A stretch of 64,000 nt of DNA from Strongyloides papillosus. Taxonomy: Eukaryota > Nematoda > Chromadorea > Rhabditida > Strongyloididae. The translations under genes were made by a program, and so were the position numbers. Of this stretch, positions 37,862-50,397 are shown piece after piece. The notes beneath the pieces were generated by a model that did not search any database, was not told where the DNA came from, and was given only the letters and a program-made list of their open reading frames with translations. The stretch spans positions 124,001 through 188,000 of the forward strand of contig SRSI01000028.1 in assembly GCA_005656395.1 (NCBI GenBank). Direction: 5' to 3'. Position 1 is the stretch's first letter. Each line of letters begins with the position of its first letter.

Positions 37862-39411
37862 ATAAATTGAAATATAAAATTGGGAAAAATCACTCAGAGA
37901 TTTATTATATTCTTTTAATTTTTTATATTATAATGAGAAGTTATTTTTAAAAAAAAATAGATAAAAAAATTAAATTAAAAAAACAATATATAAGGTACAT
38001 GTCTTACAGTAACTTGAAAAATGAAAAAGGAAATTTTTAATTTAACAATAATAGTGTATTTTGCTTGTTGTATCTATGATTATAGAACATTTGCTTTATG
38101 ATTCCTTTAAATTTACAAAATTAAGATAAAACAACGAATAGTAATGGAATGTAAATGTGTAAGGTGAAGAATATCTATATATGCGTCATGCTACGTTATT
38201 TTCTTAAAACTGTTCTATGGCTCTAAAATTCTTAGATTTTCAATTTTATTTCATTCCAATATCTATTTAATTAGTTGAACTTAAAGTTAAAATTACAATT
38301 AGTAAAACTTCTTTGAAAATTATTGTTTCCACTATAAATATAATATCTGAAATGATAGCAATATAACGTAAATGAAGATTTTCAAAATAAGATTTAATTT
38401 ATGAAACTTTAAAATATGATTGTTTTTAAAATATTTATGCACTCGTGGAAAAAAAATATGTTTATGAAATTTATAAACTCGGCATTCTTCTTAAGATTAA
38501 TTGATATCAATTTCCTTTAGGTTGGTAATTTATTTTTATATATTGTAGAATTAATCTGAAAAATGTCTGAAAATAGCAGCAATACATTATTTCAATGGTG
38601 AATAAATAATTTCCAAACTAATTAAATAGTAAATGATTAATTATATGATTCTTTCTGATATCAGATCATCAAAAAGAATAGTCTTAGTTTATTTCAACAG
38701 ACATTTCTAAGTAGAAAACAAATAGAAAAAAATTTTTTATAAGTATTTCTTTATAACCAATTTCAAAGTTATTAAAATTTATTTCGTATGATACATTCAA
38801 TACTTGCCTCAAGTTTATCTTAGATAAATAACAAACGATAGTTTTTTTTACTTGAAAAATTCTGAAAAGTGGTTACTATTTTCAATTGTATTAGAATCCC
38901 TCCATCGTGGTTGTAAAAAATTTACTTCATGAAAATAAAATTATTTGAAATAAGATGTAAGCAAAGTTTATTTAAACTATCTTGGAAGTCTAATCGACAA
39001 AATATTGTTTTATTTTGATGTTAGTTTTTATATATTTATTAATTTTAAATAAAATTTTATTTCTATTTTATTGAATATAGTAAAAAATGATACTTAAACA
39101 CATTTATTAAACTTTTTATTAGTATTTTCATCATAATACAAAGACATAAATATGTGTTAATATCACAAAAAATATACTCACTAAAGATCTTTAAATATAT
39201 ATATAAGAAAATGTTGCTAATTTTGATAGTAAATATTCATTTCAAAAATTGTACAGAAACACAATATATGTTGATGATAATGACAATTTCATTACTTTTA
39301 TGATTTTGTAGTAAGTTAATGATCTGTCAACTTTCAATTTCTTAATGATGGACTTCTACAGTTTTTGAAATAACTTAAATGTATCATATATGATTATAAG
39401 TTATAGTGTTA
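37862..39411. other. intergenic, nothing recognised
   Basis: AT-rich DNA without long frames between the small gene and the pogo-like element. Confidence 0.45.
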
Positions 39412-40130
39412 TACAGTGTAACCTCTTAATAAGAGGAACCTCTACTTAGTCACCGTAAAGTCTAGTTTCAAATTTTTTTTAAATTTTCATAAAAAAAACT
39501 TCTAAATAAAGTACCTCCAAATAATCATAGTAATTAAGAAAATCATATGCATTTTCCCATATATTTTAATCTCTAAATAGTTTCTTAGTCAATTAGAGGC
39601 ATGAATTTACTGGAAAATTTTCTAAAATTGATATTTTAGAGGGTAATGAAAATACGTGTGATAATTTAAATTTGAAAGAGTCTTCTGATCTTAATAATAA
39701 TGAAGTCAGTGATTCTGATAGTGATGAAGAAATTACTCAAGAAATAACAAAAGATGAAGTTATTAGAGGTCTATACAATTTAAGAACTTATATCAAAAAT
39801 TCTATAATAGATGATTCTCTTCCTCCTTTAGCCCGTTTAGAAGATAAAATAGTAAATCATATCACTAATTGCAGTTCTCAATCTAAGATCACGGATTACT
39901 TTAAATAATGTACCTAAAGATAAATAATTATAATTAGACTATATTTAATATTTATTTCTTTTTGTATTTTACTTTATATGACACTTTTTTTATCATTTAA
40001 CAACGTCTAATTAATATTTATACACATTATTAGATTTTGGTCATCATTATTAATGATATATTAAATAACTTCTAAATAGTCACCAAACTTCTTGGTCCCG
40101 GTAAGGCTCTTACTTGGAGGTTACACTGTA
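39412..40130. mobile_element. pogo/Tigger-like deletion derivative, 715 bp
   Basis: Inverted ends TACAGTGTAACCTCTTAAT... (39412-39435) and ...GGAGGTTACACTGTA (40107-40130) match over about 24 bases with a few differences. The terminal TA fits a TA target duplication; the element proper would be 39414-40128. Further subterminal similarity exists (CTTAGTCACC inside the left end against AATAGTCACC inside the right). CAGTGTAACCTC-type ends are usual for pogo/Tigger elements. The interior retains the end of a transposase-like frame, listed separately, so this is an internally deleted copy and not a simple MITE. Confidence 0.82.
39597..39908 (+). pseudogene. C-terminal remnant of a pogo/Tigger-type transposase
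   Basis: A 104-codon open frame inside the element, after a TAG at 39594-39596. It contains a Ser/Asp/Glu-rich stretch (SDSDSDEEITQEITKDEV), a helical part (IRGLYNLRTYIKNS) and ends QSKITDYFK. Acidic linkers and a terminal SKITD(F/Y)F(K) motif are typical of the C-terminus of Tigger/jerky-class proteins. The DNA-binding and catalytic parts are missing. No ATG starts this frame near its 5' end. Confidence 0.6.
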
Positions 40131-40420
40131 TTTTTGCTCGTTTACTACTTATACAGTATGTTTCAATAGTAACACATCATACATATCAATTAATAAAATT
40201 GATCATTGTTAACATACAGAAATGATATTTGACAGTCATTTTTAAAAGCAAGAAACGTTAAGCCAAGGAAATAAAAGTATCATAATCAAAATAAATTTTA
40301 TAGACATATAGAAAAATTAATATTTTATTTCATGAAAAAAGAAAGGAAATTACTATCAAAAATTAGTCTTTAAATTCTTTTATATCTTTATAGAATTCAA
40401 TATATCCGGATTTTACTATA
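40131..40420. other. spacer between two transposons
   Basis: Short AT-rich stretch. Nothing else seen. Confidence 0.4.
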
Positions 40421-41368
40421 CACAAAAAAATGGGACACACATTTGCGTAAAATGTAATAAATTTGTCCCACCTAATAAAATTTGAATTTTCTTGATTTGC
40501 GATAATTTTAACGCAATTGTTTCGTACAAAAAATTAAGGCAATAATTAAAATTATTTTTTATTTTTATATTTTATTGTTTTTATTTTAAAACTTAAGTTA
40601 TTTTTTACAATACATTTTAAAATACAATATTAAAATTTAACTTATTATAAGATTATAAATGCTTTTGTAAAGAGTATTCATCGGCATATGATAGTGTTTT
40701 TTATATGTTCTTCAACTGTTTGAATAACTATAAATTAGATTTTTATATAAAGTTATATTCATCTGATGACTCAACATTGTTATATTTTTTTTCAAGATCA
40801 TCTTTAAAAGTCAAACTGATTAAAATATTTAAAACATTATACGTTTTGTTCATAGTAAAAAAATTTTTTAAATATTTTAATTTAAATAAGAAAAATAGCA
40901 AGTACTAAGAAAATATTTTCAATAAACATTACTTTGTATGGTTAGATAATTATCACTCTTTGTTATTGTTGTTGTAAAATTTCTAAATTTTTAAATTTGC
41001 TGGTGTTAATAGGTTGTTTAAAAAAGTGATTTTTGTTAAAACGTTAACAACTTTACACGAAATTGACTTCTGATAACTCACTTCATAATATATTATAAAA
41101 ACAATTTAGATTCTAAAAGAGGTGTAATATTTTTAAAATTTCTAAAATTAAATAAATGTTTCATTACTTCAAAATATTAAAAGTATACATTTTTGTAAAA
41201 AAACGACCAAATTTATGCAAAAATCTAACATTTTGCCTCATTTAAAACATTTTTGTTGTCGCCTGATATTTTTAAAATTTGAATAAAATTTGACATTTCA
41301 AAGTGGTGGGACATTTTATTGCATTTTATGTAATAATGTCAAAATTTGTCCCACTTTTTTTTTGTGTG
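40421..41368. mobile_element. non-autonomous Tc1/mariner-type element with long, self-complementary TIRs
   Basis: The left end (40421-40472) begins CACAAAAAAATGGGACAC and closes with TTTGTCCCACC. The right end (41305-41368) begins GGTGGGACATTTTATTGC and closes with TTGTCCCACTTTTT...GTGTG. They are imperfect inverted copies of about 50-60 bases flanked by TA. Within each end the GTGGGACA box occurs twice in opposite orientation, so each TIR could itself fold into a hairpin. Paired boxes per end recall the IR/DR organisation of Tc1-like elements. The 830-base interior lacks convincing coding sequence. Confidence 0.78.
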
Positions 41369-42286
41369 TAGTATATATTAAAATTGTGTAAATGTAATGT
41401 TTACATTTATAATATAAATATTTTTTAGTAAAAGTATGAAAAATTTTCTTTTTCCTACAAAAATATCAAAGATTTTATACAAAGGTTGATTTACTTCTTG
41501 TTTTATCCATATTTATATTAACAAAATCAAAAAATAAAAATTTAAAACGACATATAAGGACACATGATTGATGATATAACATGAACTTTTTATAAAAACC
41601 ATCAATGCTATCTTCAAAAAAAATAATCACATTTTTATGTTTAAGTATAATAAATCTAACATTTAGTTAATTTTTCATATTCTTTATTTTTAAAAAGAAT
41701 ATCTTTTTGTACAAACTTAATCTTAATCAGATAAATATTATTAAAATAAATATGTAAAATTATAATTATATATCTTTATTTCTGTTTCTAATAAGAGCAT
41801 GACAAATTTTGTTAAATTTAAATCAATGATCATATGTCATCTTTAATTAAAAGTGGCATTTTTTTATTAAAAGTTTAAAGGTATCTAAAAAAATTTCATG
41901 CTAAGAATATACTAAAAGATTTTTGTCCATATGTAGATTCATGAAAATAAAAGAAAATTTAGGAGATAAAGTGCTTTCTGTTTAAATTAAGTTTTAGTAA
42001 GTTCTATAGTTATTTTATAACCATAATTCATAGAAATTGTAATTAAAATACTTTTTACATTTAATATGAAATAATCTTCAAATAAAGAGAAATATGTAAC
42101 AACTATCTATGACAGTTTTGAAGGTATCCATTCGAGAAATATTTTTTTATTGTTCTAAGAAATACTTTTGTTTGATATTTACTTTGATTCAGCTATATTC
42201 ATTTTATAAAAAAAACAAACTCATCTGTAAAAGTTTTTAGAAATAGTCGTTTTTTAAATGCTTCTTCGTTTTTAGAGCTTAAGCTT
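41369..42286. other. intergenic, nothing recognised
   Basis: AT-rich DNA between the TIR element and the HTH remnant. A short frame on the minus strand just downstream of the HTH stop (about 42280-42195, RSLSSKNEEAFKKRL) may be its shifted continuation. Confidence 0.4.
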
Positions 42287-42649
42287 CTATTTATTTTCCG
42301 TTAAAGTTAGCTCATTTTCAGAAATAGTATTTGTATATCCGTGCTTTATTAGAAACCTTTGAACAGTCCATCTAGAAACAGTGAGATTTTTCTCGCTTTT
42401 AAGTTTTCTCATAATTTCCCTTGCTGAGATATTTTCATTTTTTTTAATCCATTGATAAATAGTAGCGATATATTTTTCTGGTATTTTACCAGATCTTGAT
42501 TTGGTCTTGTTAGAAATCTTTGTTTCAGGATTTTTGATTTTTGAAAGATGATAATATACCGTTCTGATTGGAATTCTAGAAATTTTGGATATTTCTTTAG
42601 CAGATTTATACCCTTCATTAAAATATTGTAATATAGTCTGATAGGACAT
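42287..42649 (-). pseudogene. Tc1-type transposase N-terminal HTH region, truncated
   Basis: A 120-codon ATG-initiated frame with two helix-turn-helix units: ILQYFNEGYKSAKEISKI with IPIRTVYYHLSKI, then ISAREIMRKLKSE with VSRWTVQRFLIKHGY. This is the paired-like double HTH that opens Tc1 transposases (about residues 1-120 of 340). The frame stops after LTLTENK. The next 85 bases on the minus strand continue coding-like sequence in another frame (LSSKNEEAFKKRL), so one indel seems to have cut it; no DDE domain follows. No TIRs were found around it. An HTH-only domesticated DNA-binding protein is possible but not favoured. Confidence 0.7.
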
Positions 42650-43140
42650 ATCAACTCTTCAAATATTTATAAATAAATTTTATAAAGCACTATTTTTGAA
42701 TGAAATAAATTTTTCTCTTAAAACAAACTAGATTTTATCAATTTGGTAGCATGTTCTTTATGTGAAAAATTTTAACATGAAAAATAATAATAGTGAATAG
42801 ACTGTAGAAGATAGAACATTTAAAGTATTAAATAATAATTTAAACATTCCCACGAAAATTCGTTCCAACAATGTAATAGCGCTTTGAAATTTAACAATTT
42901 ATATCTAGTTACAAATTTTTGTACTTTTCCGTTAGCTCTCCGCCACAATATTATCTGTTGAAATCATCAAATATAATAATTTTAGCAATATTAATTAGCT
43001 AAATATGTTTAAAATGTTAAATTGACAATAAAAAATCTCATATTTTACCAGTGATAAAAAAATGTTACTGAAACTATACATTAAAACACATATACAAAAC
43101 TGCTATTGTAATATAAAGTTGTAATTTTTTATTTTTAATC
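42650..43140. other. intergenic, nothing recognised
   Basis: AT-rich DNA upstream of the HTH frame. Confidence 0.4.
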
Positions 43141-43715
43141 ACATTCGACAAATTTAACTCCCATAATCACTAATTTTCTTGAAACTAGCTTCAATAACAC
43201 AAGACGAAGCAAATATACTGAATTTAATCAAAATAATGAATTATTACATTTTGGACAATTGTGCATAAATGAATATCGCATGAGTACTAACTTTGTAGAA
43301 AAAAAGAGGGAGAAGATGTATTTTGTGTACTACTGACTAATTCAAATGGAATTTTTGCTGTTTTTAAGAACAACAAGACTTTTTCATTGTTAATTTCTTA
43401 TAAATACTTTAAAAAGTGTATTTCATATACTAATAACGAAATAAGAACATTAATAATCGTTGTAAATCATTTTTATGTTGGTGGGTAGATAACGGGAAAA
43501 TACTCGAATTTGTTAATTTTTATAGATATAGTCAAAGTTTTAATATTATTTTATTATAAATATGCATATTACAAGTATTGCTGTCTTTCGTATTTTAGAC
43601 TTCTTCAATACCTATATATATCAATATACATAACATCTTTTGCAGGTCTTCAAAAAACATTTAAGTGATAATATTGATGACAATGAGGGGATTAAGTTTA
43701 CTATATATACTTAAA
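43140..43715 (+). pseudogene. possible decayed gene or unsolved multi-exon gene
   Basis: Two overlapping frames with coding-like composition meet at an A7 run near 43306. The first (about 43142-43345) contains RRSKYTEFNQNN and LLHFGQLCINEYRMSTNF. The second (about 43304-43490) contains EGEDVFCVLLTNSNG and FAVFKNNKTF. A third piece after TTTTGCAG at 43646 reads VFKKHLSDNIDDNEG and stops at about 43714. Open runs of this length occur by chance in such AT-rich DNA, so this is only a candidate. No family recognised. Confidence 0.25.
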
Positions 43716-44293
<578 letters not shown>

Positions 44294-44634
44294 TGAATCC
44301 TATAAATATTAAAATTGAGTTTTTTCATGAGTACTATCCTTCTATTTTAATGTCCCTTGATATCATCAATTGACTAGACTACAAGTATTGTAAGATTTAG
44401 CTATCAGAGTTATTTAGATTTACTTCCTATTTTTATAGTTTGTTCTATTATCTATGCTACGTTTTTTTTCGCTTAAAAATACATGTGGTCACAAATAAAA
44501 ATTTTCCCATTATTTTCTTCACAAAATTATATTTAGCTTGTTTTAGTTTTATTAAAACCTCTATGTATTTATGTAGAAATTTGAATTTTTTAGGTAACAA
44601 AATGATCAAAAAATTTTTGTGAGTAGGGGTCATT

Positions 44635-44880
44635 TCTGACTCTGTATTTCTAACGAGTTTCAATCATGACATAACACAACTGAAGCTTCAGGAAATTTAA
44701 GTGGACCGTTGAGAGAAAGCGTAGTAAATGTTAGAACAGTGCAAAGATTGTTCTCAAGTTTCGAGTGGAAGAAATGAATCTTGGAAATGAAACATGCTTT
44801 TGTAGAGCTTCTATTTCAAATGAAGATTTTTTGAAATATTATTACCTGTAAACAATTTTAATGACCTTTATTGTAACATG
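44635..44880 (+). pseudogene. mariner transposase fragment (N-terminal HTH region)
   Basis: In one frame, interrupted by stops, the DNA reads SNEFQS-stop-HNTTEASGNLSG, then RESVVNVRTVQRLFSSF, then a shifted ISNEDFLKYYYL. This matches the order of motifs in mariner N-termini (HNATEASRNI, then VNVRTVQRWFSKF, then SISNEDLLK). There is no catalytic domain downstream. It differs in sequence from the copy at 1933-2935, so a second mariner lineage is represented. Confidence 0.68.
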
Positions 44881-47800
44881 TTATCAAAATTAGAAAAAGA
44901 AACTTTAAAAAAATTACAAAATTTGCAAAAAAATAGTGAAAAAGTTGTTTTGAAAACGACAAAATATAATATTGGAGACTGGAAAAAAATGGGGTCAATA
45001 AAGCCATGAAGTCCTTTTTCAATTAGAATACTCTTCAGGTTTATCTAAATATTAGTTATTTTTGTATTTCTATAACTTTTGAATGATAGAAATCTCAGTA
45101 AACTTGATGGAGTAAATATTAATTCTTTTAAAACATTTTTCATAAAGATCAAGAAATTCTTAACATCTAGAATCGATAAAGTTTCTACAAATTGAAGACT
45201 GATTGTGGATAAAATGTTGCAAATATAATTTTTTTAGTAAAATAATATGATTTTAAAAATTCTGCAAAAGCGACATATCTTACGCAACGACCTAACAATA
45301 TCGAAATTTTACAAGATATTCATAAAAATTTGAATATATTTAATTATTACAAATGATTTTATTGCATTCTTAGTTTGGTTATAAAAAATAAGATATATTT
45401 GTAAATGATTGTGAAAAATTAAAATCTGAAAATAGCATGAAATGAATAAAATTTCTATTTTTCCTTGGTAACATAAAATTCAGCACTTTAAAAAAGAAAT
45501 AATTGCATTTATTTGAATCAATTATTTATAATTGTTACTAAACAATAGATCGAAAAATCTTTTTGTAATTTTTTTAATTGATATTGTAAAAATGATTAAA
45601 GATAAGAGAATTTAAATCCAATAAGTTACATTCAAATATTTCTTGAGGACTCCATATATTATCATACTTTAATATACTTTAAAAAATTAAATTTTTTGTA
45701 TTCAAATTGTGAATTCTTTCACTCTTTTTTTTTAATTTAACATATCAAAATTTGTCTTCTATTCATTCATAAAATATTAATTGATTTTTTTTACTAAGTT
45801 AAGACGGAAAATGTAATTTTTTTAATCTTTAACAGTTTTCAAAAATCTTTGAAATTTATCTGCAATATTAGAAATTTTTAAAAGAATAAGGAAATAAACG
45901 ACAGTATCTCTTCTCATGCATAATTCCTCTATATTTATGCCGTAAACAAAATATCTATCAGAATTATATTTAAAAATTTACATCACTGAGTCAAATCTAC
46001 AATAAAAGCTTTAAATTTTTACATATATTAAAAATTTTTCCGACTTTAAAAAACTGGAAATTATTATTTCTCATAAGCGAACGTAATTTATAATAAATTT
46101 CCTTGTAATAGTTTGTAGAAAAGTTTTAACACGTGACATTTAAATAAAATATTTATTTGCTTTTAATTTATGATGTCTAATAATCTTATGTCAGCATACG
46201 ATGATATCATATTTCATATTTTGAATAGCTAAATCTGGGAGATATACATAAAGTTATTTGAATTTTCTACGCACATTTTTTTAATTTTTGCATTTAAAAT
46301 AATAAATTATCCATTATAATTAAACTTTGATCGCTTCTACGAGTAAGCGAATTATTTTTTAAGGCTCATAAATAAAAAAAATTCTTCATTGAAAAAAAAT
46401 TATATTAATTCCTCTTAACAAATAATTAATTATCAAATGTCCGTGATTCCATGAATTCTAACCTGTCAAAGAAAAAATAAAAAAATCTTATTTTTATTTT
46501 TTTTCATATTTATAATGTTTTAAAATTATGGTAATAGTTCATAGAAAAGACACTTTAACCTTAGAATTAAAAAGTTCAAAACATTTAAATTGATTTATTA
46601 TAAAGTATAGTCATGTTTATTAAAATAGTATGTTATTCTTATTATTTAAGAAATTAATAGTTTTATTTGGATTAAAAAAATTTCCTAGCAAAATAAAAGT
46701 AAATTCTTCACACATTTAATAAAAATAACTAATAAATATTATTTTTCTTATAGCATTAAAAAATTTTTAACGTTATACCAGTTTTTCATAAATGAACTTC
46801 AAATTATTTTTAGCCATCTCGGTAATTCATTTTTTTTATTTGTTACAGTATATAATTCTTGTAATAATTAATGAACCTGCGGAAAATGTAGTCAAAAAAA
46901 TTGTATAACAAAAATGTGCTGAGATCGACAAAAAGTGTTTTTTAATCAGAAAAGTACCCAATATGTCAAATTAAATTTGTTAATACCCTGATATATAATT
47001 AAAATAATAAAAATAGAAGTTCACTTGACAATGATTACTGCCTGTTACAAGAAAAAATTAGATTATAAAATTGTGTTCTAATTAACATTATTTTTATAGC
47101 ATCACAATGAAAAAATATTAAAAAGACCAAATTTTTATCAATTTTTCATAGGAGAAGGCAGCAAACGAAATATTTCATTGCAAAACCTGATATTAAACTT
47201 TAGGATAATTTTTTTTAACATCTCATAAATATGGATCACGAATAACCATTTATGTCAACAATTTTACAATTCTGTACTACTGCTTAACGCGTTAAAAATA
47301 TTTTTAACTTTATAGATCCCTCCAATAAAACCTTGAGCATTTAAGTTTAATATAAAATATATATTTTATATTATCATTATCATTACTGGTGAAATGTAGC
47401 ATCTTTTATAATCTTATGACATCATTACCACAACAAAAAATATACCTCTTTTACCACGTTTTTATTTTAAAGTAGAGCATTTAATCTCTCCCCAACAACA
47501 CACGTAGAATATTAATCATATGAAATCTTATCTAAGTTATTTAAGATTTTTATTAATGCAGAAAAAAAAAAATGACTTAAACCTTTTAGCATAAACCAAG
47601 AAATTATCAATTTCATCTATCTTAGTACATAACATAAAGGATATATGTTAAACTAAAATTTCTAGTATACTTTTAAATGATTTATTTTCATTGAAACATT
47701 TACTAAACACAATTTCAACTTAAAAATTTATATAATATGTTTTATATAAAAAAACAAAATTAATCAGATATATAAAAGCACATATAATGCAAAAAATAAT

Positions 47801-48430
47801 TCATAAAAGAAATATATATAAAAATTATTTTTTATTAATTACCGGAATAAAATATCATGGCTTTGTAATTAGCATATTAAAATTAAAAAAATTAAAAATT
47901 TTTATATATTATCACAATTGGTGACAATTCTGGGGAAATATATAACATAATGTAAGGCAAAAAAATTATAAACTTCGCGACACTTTTATTCTACAAGTAC
48001 TAAACATAATCACAATTTTGAGTTAACTTATATTTGTAAATCAAAAGTATATTAGCGAAATTAGATAAGTATATTTGATAATAAAAAATTATTATCTATA
48101 TAAATATAAATTTCAAAAAAAGATTCTAATTTTTGGGGTTAATAAAGAAAAATACTATCGTAAAATCTATAATAAAGGGTAGTAAAGTGATTAAATTAAT
48201 GAGATATAACATTTTAAGGATTATATAAATTATACTTGTAGGTATCAAATATTATATATATATATATATTATAACCATATTTTGAAGGCAAGGTATTTGG
48301 TTGGCCATGGTGTTAAGATTAATCGGTAATTATCAATAATAGTATTCAAAATCTGTCAATATAATGAAGGTATAAATGTATCCTTTAACAATTTTTATGG
48401 ACTTATAATTCCCCATCTATACAGTTTACT
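44881..48430. other. 3.5 kb intergenic DNA, nothing recognised
   Basis: AT-rich throughout, with a short TA dinucleotide run near 48255-48270. No open frames of coding character. Confidence 0.5.
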
Positions 48431-50397
48431 TTAGTCCCTTGAAAAGTTTGTCACATTAGTATAGGCCCATTCTGGAAATTCATAAAGTGGAAACACTAAC
48501 GGTGCGACGAAGTTCAGGTAAAATGTGACAATCCAAAGTGTGACAAAGGAGACTATTGTTCCTGCATAAGCCTAAAAAGTGTATTATTATAAAGGGTTTG
48601 TAAAAATATAAAAAACACTATTGTTTTACCAATCATATAACATACCATTTGAGAAACTGTAACAGCATTTTTTGCAAATACAATTGCATTTGGTGGTGTT
48701 CCAGCTGGCAAGATGAAAGCAAATGAGCATGCAATTGTTGTTGGGAGCATAAGATTGAGAGGATTAACTTCAATACTTGAAGCAATATTTGCAACAATCG
48801 GAATAAAAATGCTGGCAGTCACTGTATTACTGCAAACATTTGTAACAAGCATGGCTATTGTAAAACAAATAATTTGTAGTAAAACAAGTGGCATATGACT
48901 AAATTGACTAATTATGCCTCCAATTGATGATGACAATCCGGATGATTGGACACCTGAAGCTAAAGCAAATCCTCCACCGAGTAAAAATACTATAGACCAT
49001 GGGAAATTCTTTTCCATATAATGCCAATCCATCAAATGTTCTATCTTTTCACGTTTCTCACCTTTAAGTATTTTCTTAAAGTCATTTACTGTTGGAATTT
49101 TAGATGGAATAATGAACAAAAGACATGAAATAAACATGGCACTTGTAGCATCGGTAAAATAATTTGTTCCAAAAAATATACCAAATCCTGGCACAACCTG
49201 TGGATCACGTGCAATCCATAAAACGATAAGGAGTCCAAAAAGTAAAGCAACAACTATTTCAGAAAATTTAGTTGCTGGAAGTTCATTATATTTTTGAGCA
49301 ATAGTTCTACCAACAGCCTCATTAGTCTCTATATCTTTTAAGAAAAGTAACACAAGTATGACCCATGTCGTTACCATGCATATAGCCATGAGAGGGAAAG
49401 CAAAGAGGACCCATGAGACAAAATTAACTCCAGTATCAGCTCCATGGTATAGTTGAAACATTTGGCCAACAAGTACAAGATTTGGTGGTGTTCCTGTTAA
49501 TGTGCCAATCCCTCCAATATTTGATGCAAAAGCGATACCAAGATATAAACCAGTAGCAAACTTTTTGATACCCTTCTTACGATTTCCTTCAAGTTCACTA
49601 ACAACATTTGAGGCTTCTTCAATAGCGATAACAAGTGATTGGACAATTGGAACCATCATAGCAGCTGTCGCTGTATTTGAGATAAACATACTAAGTATAG
49701 AAGTTACTCCAACAAAACCAAGAAGAATGCTATAAAAAAATAAATAATTTATAAAATTCTGTTTTCCAGTTTTTAATAATTACCGTTTTGGGTCATGTCC
49801 TACTAATGTAAGAATTCTCAAAGCAATTCTTTCATGTAAACCACACTTCTCAACAGCAGATGCAACCATTAAACCTCCCATAAAAAGGAAATTAGTATCC
49901 TAAAAAAAAGTTAATTAACATTAGTGAATAAATGGCATGAAATGACTAACACTAATATATTTGCTTCCAACTTCGGTAGCAGTTGAAATTCCGAGGATTG
50001 GAAAAAGAACAACAGGAAGCATAGCTGTAACAGCAATTGGTATTGTTGAGATAGACCAATAGACTCCCATTAAGATAACAGTAAAAAGGCATCTACATTT
50101 CATATCATTACTAAGTGCTAAAGGTAAAAGAAGTAGTGGTGTTAACAATACAGAAAGAGCACCACGGAATTGAAAAATAACATGAGCTGTATGTATAATC
50201 CATTTTTGAGCTTTTTGATATCTACTATCTCTATATGAATCATCGTCTTTATCAATCATATTTTGACGTGAACTAACATTAAAACATCCCAAATCATCAC
50301 CACTAGGAAATGTTCCAAGTTTTCCTAAATTTTCACTACTTTCACATCCTTTATTTTCAATAAGTTGAAGTGTTGAATCAACATTTGGAATGGACAT
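48431..50397 (-). CDS. SLC13-family Na+-coupled dicarboxylate/citrate transporter
   Basis: Four exons, 50397-49951, 49899-49784, 49729-48646 and 48571-48431, total 1788 bases (595 residues) with consistent phases. The first 65 residues are an acidic cytosolic tail; about 11-12 hydrophobic segments follow, as in other SLC13 proteins (about 570-600 residues). Diagnostic motifs: [14 protein letters not shown], the first SNT motif [24 protein letters not shown], the second SNT motif [14 protein letters not shown], and [14 protein letters not shown]. The two SNT loops bind Na+ and the carboxylates of succinate or citrate. A C-terminal NVTNFS offers an extracellular N-glycosylation site, as in this family. 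C. elegans homologues are the nac/INDY genes; which one, and the substrate preference, cannot be told from sequence alone. Confidence 0.95.

Noticed and set aside
40705..40908. 67-codon frame inside the TIR element, considered as a transposase remnant
   Set aside because: No HTH or DDE motif; Phe/Lys/Leu-rich filler.
44440..44663. Open frames on both strands between the tRNA and the mariner fragment
   Set aside because: Mutually overlapping, AT-driven composition, no homology seen.
48253..48272. TA dinucleotide run considered as a meaningful microsatellite
   Set aside because: Too short to separate from AT-rich background.
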